64,000 bases of DNA from an uncultured Lachnospiraceae bacterium (lineage in GTDB: Bacteria; Bacillota; Clostridia; Lachnospirales; Lachnospiraceae): assembly GCA_947625205.1 (NCBI GenBank), contig CANQNN010000003.1, forward strand, positions 46,674 to 110,673, read 5' to 3'. Position numbers and translations under genes: made by a program. The notes below the pieces were generated by a model that was not told the DNA's origin, did no database searches, and was given only the letters and a program-made list of their open reading frames with translations. Each line of letters opens with the position of its first letter. Position 1 is the stretch's first letter. Below are positions 8,494-18,061 of this stretch, piece after piece.

Positions 8494-9429
8494 CTATTCC
8501 ACGTGATTAACTTTGCGCGTAACCAGCGTCAGACGGTACTCAAAGTCTCTTCTGTTCCTGACGGCCATGTTGGACAGGATCAGCCCGGTAAACAGTGACT
8601 GTATCGCCGCAAGCCCTATAAATCCGCAGCCAAACAGGGTCGGAAAACGCAGCACCTTACCGGTCTCCACATAGGCGATAAAGACAGGAATAAAGAGGAT
8701 CACAGCGATCAGGGCAAGAACCAGCGCGCACACACCGAAAAAGTGCATCGGCTTATAATCCCTGTACAGCTTCACGATCGTGTTGATCACTTTAAATCCA
8801 TCTGAAAACGTATTGAGCTTGGATTCGCTTCCCGCCGGTCTGTCCCGGTAATCCACTATCACATTCTCAATCTGCATCTTATTATACACGGCATGGATCG
8901 TCATCTCCGTCTCTATCTCAAATCCTGTGGACAGTACCGGAAAGGTCTTCACAAATCCATAGCTGAAAGCGCGGTATCCGGTCATGATATCCTTGATATC
9001 ACAGTGAAACAGCCGATTGATGCTGCTGCGCACGACCGTATTCCCAAAATTATGAAAAGGCCTCTTATTCTCCGTAAAATACGTGGACGACAATCTGTCA
9101 CCCACCACCATGTCCGCATTGTGAAACAGCACCTTATCAACCATCTCTCTGGCATACTCCATAGGATAAGTATCATCGCCGTCCACCATGATATAACACT
9201 CCGCCTCTATCTCACGAAACATACGTCTGATCACATTGCCTTTGCCCTGCATATACTCATGCCGGATCACCGCCCCGGCCTGGGATGCGAGCTCCACGCT
9301 GCGGTCTGTGGAATTATTGTCATAGACGTAAACCACCGCTTCCGGCAAGGCCTTCTTCGCATCCGCCACCACCTTGGCGATCGTCCTCTCTTCGTTATAA
9401 CATGGGATCAAAACAGCTACTTTATCCAT
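8494..9429 (-). CDS. Family 2 glycosyltransferase, polyprenyl-phosphate type
   Basis: About 311 residues. The GT-A domain opens with AVLIPCYNEE; MVDGDDTYP holds the metal-binding acidic motif; MTGYRAFS follows. Two membrane segments near the C terminus resemble dolichyl/undecaprenyl-phosphate glucosyltransferases. ATG at 9429 is preferred over 9459 because AAAGGTG lies nine bases upstream and the family normally starts right before this strand. It probably makes a polyprenyl-phosphate sugar for one of the GT-C-like membrane proteins. The 242 bases between this gene and the SGNH gene downstream show no clear gene. Confidence 0.87.
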   Translation of the reverse strand: MDKVAVLIPCYNEERTIAKVVADAKKALPEAVVYVYDNNSTDRSVELASQAGAVIRHEYMQGKGNVIRRMFREIEAECYIMVDGDDTYPMEYAREMVDKVLFHNADMVVGDRLSSTYFTENKRPFHNFGNTVVRSSINRLFHCDIKDIMTGYRAFSYGFVKTFPVLSTGFEIETEMTIHAVYNKMQIENVIVDYRDRPAGSESKLNTFSDGFKVINTIVKLYRDYKPMHFFGVCALVLALIAVILFIPVFIAYVETGKVLRFPTLFGCGFIGLAAIQSLFTGLILSNMAVRNRRDFEYRLTLVTRKVNHVE

Positions 9430-9504
9430 CGTTCCATACACCTTTCTTCGTCGTGGCACATACCGACCTGCGTCTATTTTAACACATAATTTTCATCTAT
9501 TCCA

Positions 9505-11040
9505 TCAGAACCCCTGATATATAAACTCACCCGCACTGTAACCCGGTCCGTAACAGCCAAACAAGATCACTGCAAACAAAAGCGCATACCATATAAGCCA
9601 CCGTACAGGCAGCGGCATCCGGGCAACTCTGTCCCTGACAGAGCCTGTCCGCTCTAAGAGCGATACTATAAGAAGCAGCATAAGCGCCACAGCGGCAATG
9701 ACCATATCCGCACCGTCAAGTCCCAAAGTAAGCAGCGCGCCGTTCCACAAAATATGCGGATTCCACACCCGGACCGCCCCTTTTAGCATCGCCAGGGCAT
9801 CTCCCACCGATGCGGAACGAAAAAACAGATCGCCGATACACACCAGAAAAAAAGTCCTCACAATACGTATCAGTCCGACCAGTTTACCCCCGGCGTCCAC
9901 ATGCCACTTCTCCATGAGCGCTGCGCACGGCGGTGCAAGGAGTTCCTCCATCACAATATAGAACCAGTGCAGAAGACCGGAACCGATGACGAATTTCCAG
10001 TCTCCACCATGCCAGATCCCCACTGTCAGCCACAGGATAAACATAGCCGCAAACGTTGCATACTGTTTGCCACGTTTCTTACCGAACCTGTCTCTCCACG
10101 ACCGGTTAAGCTCTGTAAAAAAGCGGGTGCGCAGCACAGGATAAAACACATACTCCTTCATCCACACCCCCAGCGTAATATGCCACCTGCGCCAATATTC
10201 GGCGATGCTGCCCGCAAAAAACGGCGTTCTGAAATTCTCGGGAAGAATAATGCCAAGGCTCTCCGACATGCCGAGTACAATATCCATACAACCGGAGAAA
10301 TCCGTATAAAGCTGAAACGCATAGCACACAGTCGCGACCCAGATATAGGTCCCCGCATAATCCGGATACGCGCCATACACCGTATCGACCAGAATCCCCA
10401 GCCGCTCGGCGATCACCAGCTTCTTAAAGAATCCCCAGGCCATACGCTGCAGTCCGCGTGTCACTCTCCGGTAATCAAACGCATGCGGTTCAAAGAACTG
10501 TTCCCCATGCTCTCTGTACTTAAGGATCGGTCCCGAAATGATCACCGGAAAATACATCCCATACAGCATCAGCTTCAGGTAATTATTCTGCGGTCTGGCA
10601 ATGCCATAATACACATCGATAACATAACCGAGGAGCGAAAATGTGTAAAACGACACTCCCAGAGGAACCAGAAAATCCACACTCCGGATCAGATCGCCGG
10701 AGCTTCCAAATATTCTGGCAATGCCATCGATCGTATAAATGCCGAAATTCACATATTTTAAAACAACCAGTATACCAATATTGGCCAGTATCGTTACGAG
10801 CAGAACTCCCCGGCGCTTTCCTGCATTCTCCGGGGGTACGGCGGCAAGCAGGCGGATACCGGCATAACAGACCGACACAGACGCCACAGGATATAAGATC
10901 AGCATGCCGTTATTACTCAGCAGATAATAGGCTATACTGCATAACAGCAGAAGCCCCCACTGCAGTTTGTGCGGAATAAGATAATACAATATCAAAATAA
11001 AAGCAAAAAAACACAAAAAATAAAACGAGGTTATTCCCAT
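9505..11040 (-). CDS. MBOAT family O-acyltransferase
   Basis: About 511 residues with some 11 membrane segments and the MBOAT signature around GIWHGGDWKF, whose His is catalytic, followed by a second His in GLLHWFY. Regions reading FSGCMDIVLG and FFAGSIAEYWRRWHITL match the AlgI/DltB class. ATG at 11040 has AAGGA at a good distance; the upstream ATG at 11085 has no binding site. MBOATs transfer acyl groups across or at the membrane to exported glycans. It is divergent from a second MBOAT gene 145 bases away. The donor may be acetyl-CoA or the local ACP; this is not decided by the sequence. Confidence 0.92.
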   Translation of the reverse strand: MGITSFYFLCFFAFILILYYLIPHKLQWGLLLLCSIAYYLLSNNGMLILYPVASVSVCYAGIRLLAAVPPENAGKRRGVLLVTILANIGILVVLKYVNFGIYTIDGIARIFGSSGDLIRSVDFLVPLGVSFYTFSLLGYVIDVYYGIARPQNNYLKLMLYGMYFPVIISGPILKYREHGEQFFEPHAFDYRRVTRGLQRMAWGFFKKLVIAERLGILVDTVYGAYPDYAGTYIWVATVCYAFQLYTDFSGCMDIVLGMSESLGIILPENFRTPFFAGSIAEYWRRWHITLGVWMKEYVFYPVLRTRFFTELNRSWRDRFGKKRGKQYATFAAMFILWLTVGIWHGGDWKFVIGSGLLHWFYIVMEELLAPPCAALMEKWHVDAGGKLVGLIRIVRTFFLVCIGDLFFRSASVGDALAMLKGAVRVWNPHILWNGALLTLGLDGADMVIAAVALMLLLIVSLLERTGSVRDRVARMPLPVRWLIWYALLFAVILFGCYGPGYSAGEFIYQGF

Positions 11041-11126
11041 ATCCGTATCCTTACTTGCTGAATCTGCGTTTATTTTATCACACATACGATATGAAATAAA
11101 TATTTTTTACGCCTTTATGCATCTAT

Positions 11127-11155
11127 TTGCATATTTCATACAAATAGAGTAAAAT
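11127..11155 (+). promoter_or_regulatory. Sigma70-like promoter of the plus-strand MBOAT/SGNH unit
   Basis: TTGCAT at 11127-11132 and TAAAAT at 11150-11155, separated by 17 bases. It is located 30 bases before the MBOAT start at 11186, in the divergent intergenic region. The same hexamer pair and spacing occurs upstream of the UDP-glucose dehydrogenase gene. Confidence 0.6.
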
Positions 11156-11185
11156 TACTACAGTCGTTTTGGAAGAAGGTGCGGT

Positions 11186-12631
11186 ATGCTTTTTAACTCT
11201 ATATCTTTTGGCATATTTATTATGATCGCCTTTATTTTATATTATAGCGTCCCCCACAGATGCAGATGGTGCTTTCTGCTGATCGCCAGCTATGCATTCT
11301 ATATGAATCTGCATATCGGTTACGGTATACTGCTGTTTATGACGACGGTACTGACCTATGTGCTGGCGCTGTGTCTTGAGAAAGCCCCGACGCCCGGCAG
11401 CAGGAAAAAATATCTGTTAAGCGGCATTCTGCCGCTGGTGTTGATACTCCTCTTCTATAAAACAGCCGGTCCTGTCATCGACAGACTGAATCTCATGATA
11501 AACGCGGGACGCCTGGCCATGCAGCCGATCACCGTGCGTATTCTGCTTCCGGCAGGTATTTCCTTCTACTTTTTTCAGTCTATAGGTTACCTGGCGGACG
11601 TATACCGGGGTAAGATCAAAGCGGAGCGGCACTTCGGCTACTATGCGCTGTTTATCTCCTTTTTTCCGCAGCTGCTGGCAGGGCCGATCGGCAGAGCCGA
11701 AAGTCTGCTTCCCCAGTACAAAAAGGAACGCCCCTTCGACTACGGCAACGTAACGTACGGACTTAAACTGATGGCCTGGGGATATTTTAAGAAGCTGGTG
11801 ATCGCCGACATATTTGCCGATGTAGTCAATGAGGTCTATGATAACGTGCATGCCTATGTAGGCATGGTGCTCATCGTTGTCACAGTCATGTTTGCCATAG
11901 AGATCTATTGTGATTTTTCCGGTTATTCGGATATTGCAATCGGATGCGCGAAGCTGTTCGGGATCGACCTCATGACCAATTTTAAAAGTCCTTATTTTTC
12001 CTTCTCCATCCGGGAATTCTGGAACAGATGGCATATATCGCTGTCCACATGGTTCCGCGACTATGTATATATTCCTTTAGGCGGCAGCAGAGTCCCCAGA
12101 TGGCGGCACTGTCTCAACCTGCTCATCACCTTTCTGGTGAGCGGTTTCTGGCACGGCAGCAGCCTGACATATATCGTGTGGGGCGCCCTGCACGGTCTGC
12201 TGCAGATCATGGAGACGCTGGTCCGACCCGGAACAGGAAAGGGCGCTGCCGCCAAAAGGCGCAAACATCTGTGGCAGCTTCCCGTGACCTTCATTGTACT
12301 GTGTTTTACCTGGATCTTCTTCCGCGCCAACAGTATGCAGGATGCCGGGTGGATCATCTCACGGCTGTTCTGGGACATCGGGCGGCCGCTCAACTACCTG
12401 CAGACCTGCATTATCAGCCTCGGCCTTCCGCGCGTCTCAGCATTGGGCATGCTCGCGTCCGTGGCGGTTCTTGCCTTGTATGACGCATTATCACTGAAAT
12501 ACGATGTGATAAACGTTCTCTCGCGGCAGAAGTTTTTTATCAGATGGCCCGTATATGTGCTGTTTCTTGTTGTTATAGCACTGTTTTCCCATAAGGGCGT
12601 GGCAACGGAATTTATATATTTCCAGTTTTAA
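11186..12631 (+). CDS. MBOAT family O-acyltransferase (AlgI-like)
   Basis: 481 residues, about 10-11 membrane segments, start typical of AlgI-like proteins (MLFNSISFGIF). Catalytic His in SGFWHGSS and second His in GALHGLLQ; the REFWNRWHISLSTWFRDY region is the classic conserved loop. It is followed after 20 bases by an SGNH-like gene, the AlgI/AlgJ-type arrangement used for O-acetylation of polysaccharides. GGAAGAAGG precedes the start. Compared with its minus-strand neighbour it is closer to the acetylating type. Confidence 0.93.
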   Translation: MLFNSISFGIFIMIAFILYYSVPHRCRWCFLLIASYAFYMNLHIGYGILLFMTTVLTYVLALCLEKAPTPGSRKKYLLSGILPLVLILLFYKTAGPVIDRLNLMINAGRLAMQPITVRILLPAGISFYFFQSIGYLADVYRGKIKAERHFGYYALFISFFPQLLAGPIGRAESLLPQYKKERPFDYGNVTYGLKLMAWGYFKKLVIADIFADVVNEVYDNVHAYVGMVLIVVTVMFAIEIYCDFSGYSDIAIGCAKLFGIDLMTNFKSPYFSFSIREFWNRWHISLSTWFRDYVYIPLGGSRVPRWRHCLNLLITFLVSGFWHGSSLTYIVWGALHGLLQIMETLVRPGTGKGAAAKRRKHLWQLPVTFIVLCFTWIFFRANSMQDAGWIISRLFWDIGRPLNYLQTCIISLGLPRVSALGMLASVAVLALYDALSLKYDVINVLSRQKFFIRWPVYVLFLVVIALFSHKGVATEFIYFQF

Positions 12632-12651
12632 AGGAGAGTGACCAGGATGCT

Positions 12652-13611
12652 ATGAAGACAAAATATGACGTTATACGGTTTATTCTAAAGTGTATATTGA
12701 TCCCCGCAGCCGCCGTTATCATTATCCTGATACTGAATGAACCATACAGGGAGATCAACGACCAAAAATACATGGATACCGTCAAATTCACACTGCTCAA
12801 AGATAACCCGCAGCAGATCGAGATCGCCAATCTGGGAAGTTCCCACGGAGCGTGTGATTTCGTGTATGACGCTATTACCCAGAGGGGATACAGCTGCTTC
12901 AATTTCGCCAACACAAGCCAGAGCTATAACTATGATTATGCCGTCCTGACCGAATTCGGGCAGAACATGACGGCTGGCAGCGTGCTCTTTATCCCCGTCT
13001 CTTATTTTTCCTTTAACAACGAAGTTATCAACAGCGTTGAGGCTGAGTCGATGAGTCTGCGGTACTACCGTTTCCTGTCGCCGGATAATATACCCGATTA
13101 TGACCCATACATTGACATCGTCACCAACAGGCTGCCCATCCTGTCCGCCGGAAAAGATATCCTGCAGCTGTTTCCAAAGCTGAACACCGTTCTGACGGCA
13201 CACGCTGCAGATAATGGGATAAACACGGAAGAATTCATAAGAAGGGCACAGGAACGCTACAGCCGGCATTTTGACAATAAAGAGGAATATTTTATGCCGG
13301 AACGCATTGAAAACCTGCGGGATATCATCGATTACTGCAAACAAAACCAGATCACGCCGGTATTGATCACTACGCCGTTTTCCACATATTACAACGATCT
13401 GGTAAGCCAGGATTTCCTTAAGGAATTCTATGAGACGGTCAACACGGTCGCATCGGATACCGGTGTTAACTACTATGACTATTCACACGATGAACGCTTT
13501 GGCGCTAATCTGGAATATTTCTCAGATTCCGATCATCTCAACGAAACAGGGGCCGCATATTTCATGGATATCATCTGGAATGAAACAGAAGAACTGGAAA
13601 AATTTCATTAG
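12652..13611 (+). CDS. SGNH-like acyltransferase partner, membrane anchored
   Basis: 319 residues with one N-terminal membrane helix (about 9-27). The extracytoplasmic domain has NLGSSHGA with the putative nucleophile Ser, and SDSDHLNE with the Asp-x-x-His pair near the C terminus. This is the AlgJ/AlgX/DltD-like layout. It directly follows an MBOAT gene in one unit. Expected role: receive the acyl group passed by the MBOAT and place it on the glycan outside the cell. It has no close similarity by eye to the two SGNH-like paralogues near 54-58 kb. Confidence 0.75.
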   Translation: MKTKYDVIRFILKCILIPAAAVIIILILNEPYREINDQKYMDTVKFTLLKDNPQQIEIANLGSSHGACDFVYDAITQRGYSCFNFANTSQSYNYDYAVLTEFGQNMTAGSVLFIPVSYFSFNNEVINSVEAESMSLRYYRFLSPDNIPDYDPYIDIVTNRLPILSAGKDILQLFPKLNTVLTAHAADNGINTEEFIRRAQERYSRHFDNKEEYFMPERIENLRDIIDYCKQNQITPVLITTPFSTYYNDLVSQDFLKEFYETVNTVASDTGVNYYDYSHDERFGANLEYFSDSDHLNETGAAYFMDIIWNETEELEKFH

Positions 13612-13629
13612 GCAGTGACAAATACTGCC
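13611..13629. terminator. Short hairpin between convergent genes
   Basis: GGCAGT (13611-13616) pairs with ACTGCC (13624-13629). It sits between the ends of the plus-strand SGNH gene and the minus-strand ChbG gene. The T-tails are poor on both strands, so this is only a possible bidirectional terminator. Confidence 0.35.
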
Positions 13630-13630
13630 A

Positions 13631-14578
13631 TCACTTCCTTAGCAGCGTCCCGACCCTCTTAACCGCATCCATTTCCAGATGACGGTCTTCTCGCAGATAA
13701 AAGCCCTTTAAGGCCTCCCTGCCGATCTCCGCCGACTTTTCCTCAGGGAGCATCTGCCCTGGGTGGAAGACCAGTTGAAGACTCCTCCCGTCCTTTTCCG
13801 CACGGGCAGCCACCTTCGGATACAGCAGTGATATCCTGTCATAATCCATCCGGCCGCTCATGATAAGCCCCCACATATACATCGGCTCCATTCCGTGCAT
13901 CGCCGCATACCTGTCTACCTTATGCGAATAGAGAGATAAGAGGATATTCTTGAGGAAATTGACAGGACGGTATGTTTTCCAGAGCGAAGGCTCCTTAACA
14001 AACTCCGCCAGCACCTCTTTGGCATTGCGAATATATTCTACATCCAGCTGCGCTTCCTCGATCACCTCTGTCAGCGCCTCCCATACAACAGGGATCATGT
14101 GTATGTGCTGATGCGAATCTATCCGAAGCTTCTGCCTTGTATAAGGGATCCCGTTCTGTGCCGCTATCTCCATGACATGTTCAATAGCAGCCCTCGCGGT
14201 TTCGATCTGCACCCTGATCTCACGCTTGATCTGCTCTTTTAACACAGCGCGGCGCCACGGCAGATACGAAGAAAAAAACAGGGAACTCCATGTAAGCCTC
14301 ATGACGCTGCTGTCTTTCTTTACAAGCAGCGATACCGCTCCGGTCCTCCCTGATGCCAGGCTGTGCCCCTCCACTAAATTCAGATGTATTATCATCTCCG
14401 GTACAAACGGCAGCCCCGGCACAGCACGGTACAGCAGCTCCATACACTCCCGAAAACACGACATATTCGGTAAAATGCTGATGCTGTCCAGATGTCCCCC
14501 TTTAAGACAGTCAAGAATATCCCGTGATGTGTTGACAGACAATGCATAATCGTCCGCGTGAATATCCGTTCCAGGCAT
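13631..14578 (-). CDS. ChbG/YdjC family carbohydrate deacetylase
   Basis: About 315 residues. Metal and catalytic motifs of the family are visible: IHADDYAL near residues 6-13, RIDSHQHIHM near mid-protein and VFHPGQM late. These enzymes remove acetyl groups from N-acetylated sugars. ATG at 14578 has AAGGAG nine bases before it; ATG 14584 is too close to that site. It is last in the Ugd/epimerase/GT2 operon, which suggests deacetylation of a lipid- or glycan-linked amino sugar made here. Confidence 0.85.
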   Translation of the reverse strand: MPGTDIHADDYALSVNTSRDILDCLKGGHLDSISILPNMSCFRECMELLYRAVPGLPFVPEMIIHLNLVEGHSLASGRTGAVSLLVKKDSSVMRLTWSSLFFSSYLPWRRAVLKEQIKREIRVQIETARAAIEHVMEIAAQNGIPYTRQKLRIDSHQHIHMIPVVWEALTEVIEEAQLDVEYIRNAKEVLAEFVKEPSLWKTYRPVNFLKNILLSLYSHKVDRYAAMHGMEPMYMWGLIMSGRMDYDRISLLYPKVAARAEKDGRSLQLVFHPGQMLPEEKSAEIGREALKGFYLREDRHLEMDAVKRVGTLLRK

Positions 14579-14594
14579 TGACATCTGCTCCTTC

Positions 14595-15581
14595 CTAATG
14601 CGGACCGCTTTCCTGATCCTCTTTCCAGACAACCGTATCTATGATGTACCTCGGTCTGTGTTTCGTCTCCATGTAGATCTTCCCGATATATTCACCCATA
14701 ATGCCCAGAGCCAGAAGCGTAACGCCGCCGAGCAGCAGAGAAACAATTAACGTGGTCGTATAGCCGGGTACTGTGCTTCCCGACGCCCAGTCCGCCAGAC
14801 AGTATATGCCCATACCGATACTGAACAGGAACACGATAAACCCAAGCGCACTGATCATCCGCAGCGGGCGCACGCTCATGGACGTAATACCGTCAAGCGC
14901 AAGCGTCATCATTTTACTAAACGTATACTTGGAATGTCCCGCCTCTCGCTCTTTGACGTCAAAATACACCACATCGGAGGCAAACCCCATAGTCGGGATC
15001 AGACCGCGCAGGAACAGATTGGTCTCCTCATATTCCGACAGCGCGTCGAGCGCTTTCTTCGACATCAGCCGGTAGTCTGCATGGTTGGTGATGACCCGGC
15101 TGCCCAGCAGATGCATAAGACCATAATACAGCGTTGCCGTGCTTTTCTTAAAGAACCCGTCGGTATGCCGGTCATTGCGCACGCCGTATACGACCTCGCT
15201 GCCCGCCATATAACATGCAAGAAACTTATCCAACGCTTCTATATCCTGCTGCAAGTCGGCATCAACAGTCACCACTGCATCGGCATAGTTTCTGGCCGTC
15301 ATCATGCCCGCCAGGATCGCGCTCTGATGACCGTAATTGCCCGCCAGGCTGACTACGGAGTACAGTCTGTCCTGTTCTGCGATGCGGTGCAGCAGATACA
15401 GCGTATTGTCCTTGCTGCCGTCGTTGACAAACATAACTTTGCTTCCAGGCGCGATCTTTCCCTCTTCCATAAGGCGGCGCATTTTACCGCCCAGGACATC
15501 TGCCGATCTTTCTATGACTTCTTCCTCGTTGTAACAAGGTACTACCAGATATAAAACCGGTATATTCCTTTCCTTCTCCAT
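14595..15581 (-). CDS. GtrB/CsbB-type undecaprenyl-phosphate glycosyltransferase
   Basis: 328 residues. GT2 catalytic domain (LVVPCYNEEEVI at the start, VTVDADLQQD as the metal site, GNYGHQSAI), a linker with REAGHSKYTFSKM, then two C-terminal membrane helices. This is the layout of GtrB, CsbB and YkoT. The product would be a sugar-phosphoundecaprenol, flipped by a GtrA-like protein and used by a GT-C enzyme. GtrA and GT-C candidates lie at 558-4332. Membership of the Ugd operon hints at a GlcA/GalA or related donor, but the sugar cannot be read from the sequence. Confidence 0.9.
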   Translation of the reverse strand: MEKERNIPVLYLVVPCYNEEEVIERSADVLGGKMRRLMEEGKIAPGSKVMFVNDGSKDNTLYLLHRIAEQDRLYSVVSLAGNYGHQSAILAGMMTARNYADAVVTVDADLQQDIEALDKFLACYMAGSEVVYGVRNDRHTDGFFKKSTATLYYGLMHLLGSRVITNHADYRLMSKKALDALSEYEETNLFLRGLIPTMGFASDVVYFDVKEREAGHSKYTFSKMMTLALDGITSMSVRPLRMISALGFIVFLFSIGMGIYCLADWASGSTVPGYTTTLIVSLLLGGVTLLALGIMGEYIGKIYMETKHRPRYIIDTVVWKEDQESGPH

Positions 15582-15637
15582 CCTATTTCCGTTCTGCCTT
15601 TCTTCTGCTGTTCCTCTCCTGTTCCCGGGCCGGCGCT

Positions 15638-16645
15638 CTATACCTGGTAGTATTCACGATACCACCGCACAAATTTCTCCAGGCCCTCTTCGATCCCAGT
15701 GTCCGGTTTAAAGCCATAATCCCGCATCAGATCCGACACATCCGCATAGGTCTGATAGACGTCTCCCGGCTGCATGGGAAGGAACTCTTTTACGGCTTTC
15801 CTGCCGAGACATCTCTCCAGCGTCTCTATATAGTCCATCAGCTTTACCGGCTTATTATTGCCGATGTTATACAGTTTATAGCTTACTCCCTTGGCATTCT
15901 GCGCGGGCGGATTACAGAGAATATTCTCTACTCCCGTAACAATATCGTCTATATAAGTGAAATCCCGGTACATATCGCCGTTGTTATAGATCTGGATCGG
16001 CTCTCCCGCCATGATCTTCTTCGTGAATTTATAATATGCCATATCCGGTCTGCCATAAGGACCGTATACGGTAAAAAACCTGAGACCCGTCACCGGGATC
16101 CGATACAGCTTGCTGTATGCATGCGCCATCAGCTCATTGGATTTCTTGGTGGCTGCATACAGGCTTACCGGCTCATCCACCTGATCCTGCGTGGAGAACG
16201 GCACCTTCACGTTACCGCCATACACGGAGCTGGAAGATGCGTAAACCAAGTGCTCCACCGGGCAGTGCCGGCATGCTTCCAGGATATTGTAAAAGCCTAC
16301 GATATTGGACTGTATATAGGCGTCCGGATTATCGATACTGTAACGGACGCCTGCCTGGGCGCCCAGATTGACCACGACATGCGGCGCATATTCCCGAAAC
16401 AGCCGGGATACCGCATCCCGGTCTGCCAGATCGCCCCTGACAAAGCTGTAATCAGCATACTTGTTTAGAATAGACAGGCGGTCCATCTTAAGCTGCACGT
16501 CATAATAATTGTTCAGATCATCGAAACCTATGACCCTCGCACCTCGTTCCAGAAGACTCTTAGACAGATGAAAGCCAATAAATCCTGCGCCCCCTGTCAC
16601 GAGATAGGTTTTATTGATATCCAGTGGATTCATGATGTCTCCCAT
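15638..16645 (-). CDS. NAD-dependent epimerase, UDP-glucuronate 4-epimerase type
   Basis: 335 residues, extended SDR fold: LVTGGAGFIGFHL near the N terminus, SSSSVYGG, and YAATKKSNE carrying the catalytic Tyr-x-x-x-Lys. RFFTVYGPYGRPDMA is characteristic of CapI/GlcA 4-epimerases. It follows the UDP-glucose dehydrogenase by only three bases, so UDP-Glc to UDP-GlcA to UDP-GalA is the natural reading. ATG at 16633 preceded by GGGAG is an alternative start. Soluble cytoplasmic enzyme. Confidence 0.9.
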   Translation of the reverse strand: MGDIMNPLDINKTYLVTGGAGFIGFHLSKSLLERGARVIGFDDLNNYYDVQLKMDRLSILNKYADYSFVRGDLADRDAVSRLFREYAPHVVVNLGAQAGVRYSIDNPDAYIQSNIVGFYNILEACRHCPVEHLVYASSSSVYGGNVKVPFSTQDQVDEPVSLYAATKKSNELMAHAYSKLYRIPVTGLRFFTVYGPYGRPDMAYYKFTKKIMAGEPIQIYNNGDMYRDFTYIDDIVTGVENILCNPPAQNAKGVSYKLYNIGNNKPVKLMDYIETLERCLGRKAVKEFLPMQPGDVYQTYADVSDLMRDYGFKPDTGIEEGLEKFVRWYREYYQV

Positions 16646-16648
16646 CCG

Positions 16649-17959
16649 TTATCTTCCGATACCGTAATATTCCACGCCCGCTTCCTTCATAGCCGCGGGG
16701 CTGTACAGATTACGCCCGTCATACACAAGAGGTATCTGCATCAGCTTCTTATAGGTTTCAGGCGCTATCGCCCTGATCTTATCCCACTCCGTAAATATAA
16801 AGCATATATTGGCATTCTGAAGTGCATCCTCCGGATCCGCCACATACTGTATCGTCCCCTTATCGTGCTTACCTTCCGGATATCTCAACTTAAAATTATC
16901 CGTCGCAACAGGATCGTACGCATAGACATTCGAACCGCTCTCCAGAAGAAGCTTCACATTGTCAAGCGAAGGAGCCTCCCGCAGATCGTCCGTTCCCGCC
17001 TTAAATGCAAGGCCCAGCACCGCCACCTTCAGATTCTGGAACGTGATCATCCTATTACACGCTTTATAATAGAGCTTCGTCTTCTGTTCCGCATTGACAT
17101 CCACGGCCGCCTCCACCGTGCGAAGCTGATATCCGTGCTGTCTGGCAAGATATTTCAGCGCTTTGGTATCTTTGGGGAAACAGCTTCCGCCATAGCCCAC
17201 GCCGGCATTTAAGAATTTCGCACCGATACGCGGATCATAACTCATGCCTTCCGCCACGGCGCCTATATCCGCACCCACCAACTCACACAGATTGGCGATA
17301 TCGTTCATATAGGAAATCTTGAGCGCCAGAAAATCGTTGCATGCATACTTGATCATCTCCGCCGACCGTCTGTTGACAGACACGATGGGAAGACCGAACG
17401 GCTCATATATCTTCTTTAATACAGCCTCCGCCTCCCTGCTTTCCGTACCGATGATGATCCTCGCGGCATGAAGCGTATCGTGAACCGCAGATCCCTGCGC
17501 CAGAAACTCCGGATTGGAAGCGACTTCAACCTTGACGTCCCTGACCAGGAAGTCCCGGATAAACTGCTCCACCTTATCGTTAGTCCCGACAGGCACGGTA
17601 GACTTGACGACCACCAGGCAGTCCCGTTCAACCGATTCCGCGATCTGTCTTGACACCGTTGCAATATAGTTTAGATTGGCGGAACCGTCCGGCTGCTCCG
17701 GCGTTCCCACACCGATAAAAATCGCTTCCGCATCCTTGTAGGCGCTCCGGTAATCCGTAGTGTAATGCAGTCTGCCTGTAGCGTTATTCTTCCGCATCAA
17801 CTCCTCCAGACCTTCCTCATAGATGGGAGAAACGCCGGATTCCATTAATTTGATCTTCTTCTCATCCACATCGACGCATGTGACGTCATGTCCTTTCTCC
17901 GCGAAGCACACGCCCGCGACCAGTCCGACATATCCGGTCCCTGCAACCGCTATTTTCAT
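16649..17959 (-). CDS. ugd: UDP-glucose 6-dehydrogenase
   Basis: 436 residues of normal length. NAD-binding GTGYVGLVAG at residues 7-16, SNPEFLAQGSA, and the catalytic Cys260 in GVGYGGSCFPKD. It oxidises UDP-glucose to UDP-glucuronate and is first in an operon with the 4-epimerase, GtrB-like GT2 and ChbG. AAGGAG before the start. A UDP-GlcNAc 6-dehydrogenase (WbpA-like) would look similar; one is needed by the diamino-uronic acid pathway at 47-53 kb and no other candidate is in the window. Closest family by sequence feel is bacterial Ugd. Confidence 0.9.
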   Translation of the reverse strand: MKIAVAGTGYVGLVAGVCFAEKGHDVTCVDVDEKKIKLMESGVSPIYEEGLEELMRKNNATGRLHYTTDYRSAYKDAEAIFIGVGTPEQPDGSANLNYIATVSRQIAESVERDCLVVVKSTVPVGTNDKVEQFIRDFLVRDVKVEVASNPEFLAQGSAVHDTLHAARIIIGTESREAEAVLKKIYEPFGLPIVSVNRRSAEMIKYACNDFLALKISYMNDIANLCELVGADIGAVAEGMSYDPRIGAKFLNAGVGYGGSCFPKDTKALKYLARQHGYQLRTVEAAVDVNAEQKTKLYYKACNRMITFQNLKVAVLGLAFKAGTDDLREAPSLDNVKLLLESGSNVYAYDPVATDNFKLRYPEGKHDKGTIQYVADPEDALQNANICFIFTEWDKIRAIAPETYKKLMQIPLVYDGRNLYSPAAMKEAGVEYYGIGR

Positions 17960-18023
17960 TTCTCAAGTCTCCTTCTGATCATAATGTAAGATCCTGTAAG
18001 TTATCATATAGTATCTATAACAG

Positions 18024-18052
18024 ATTTTATCTTATTTTTACACAATATGCAA
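18024..18052 (-). promoter_or_regulatory. Sigma70-like promoter of the ugd operon
   Basis: Minus strand TTGCAT (18047-18052), 17-base spacer, TAAAAT (18024-18029), about 65 bases upstream of the ugd start in the only gap between ugd and the upstream GT2. Confidence 0.6.
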
Positions 18053-18061
18053 CGAAACTGT

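Noticed and set aside
9901..10761. Long open frame opposite the MBOAT gene
   Set aside because: Basic, His/Arg-rich translation typical of the antisense of a membrane protein gene; no ribosome binding site.
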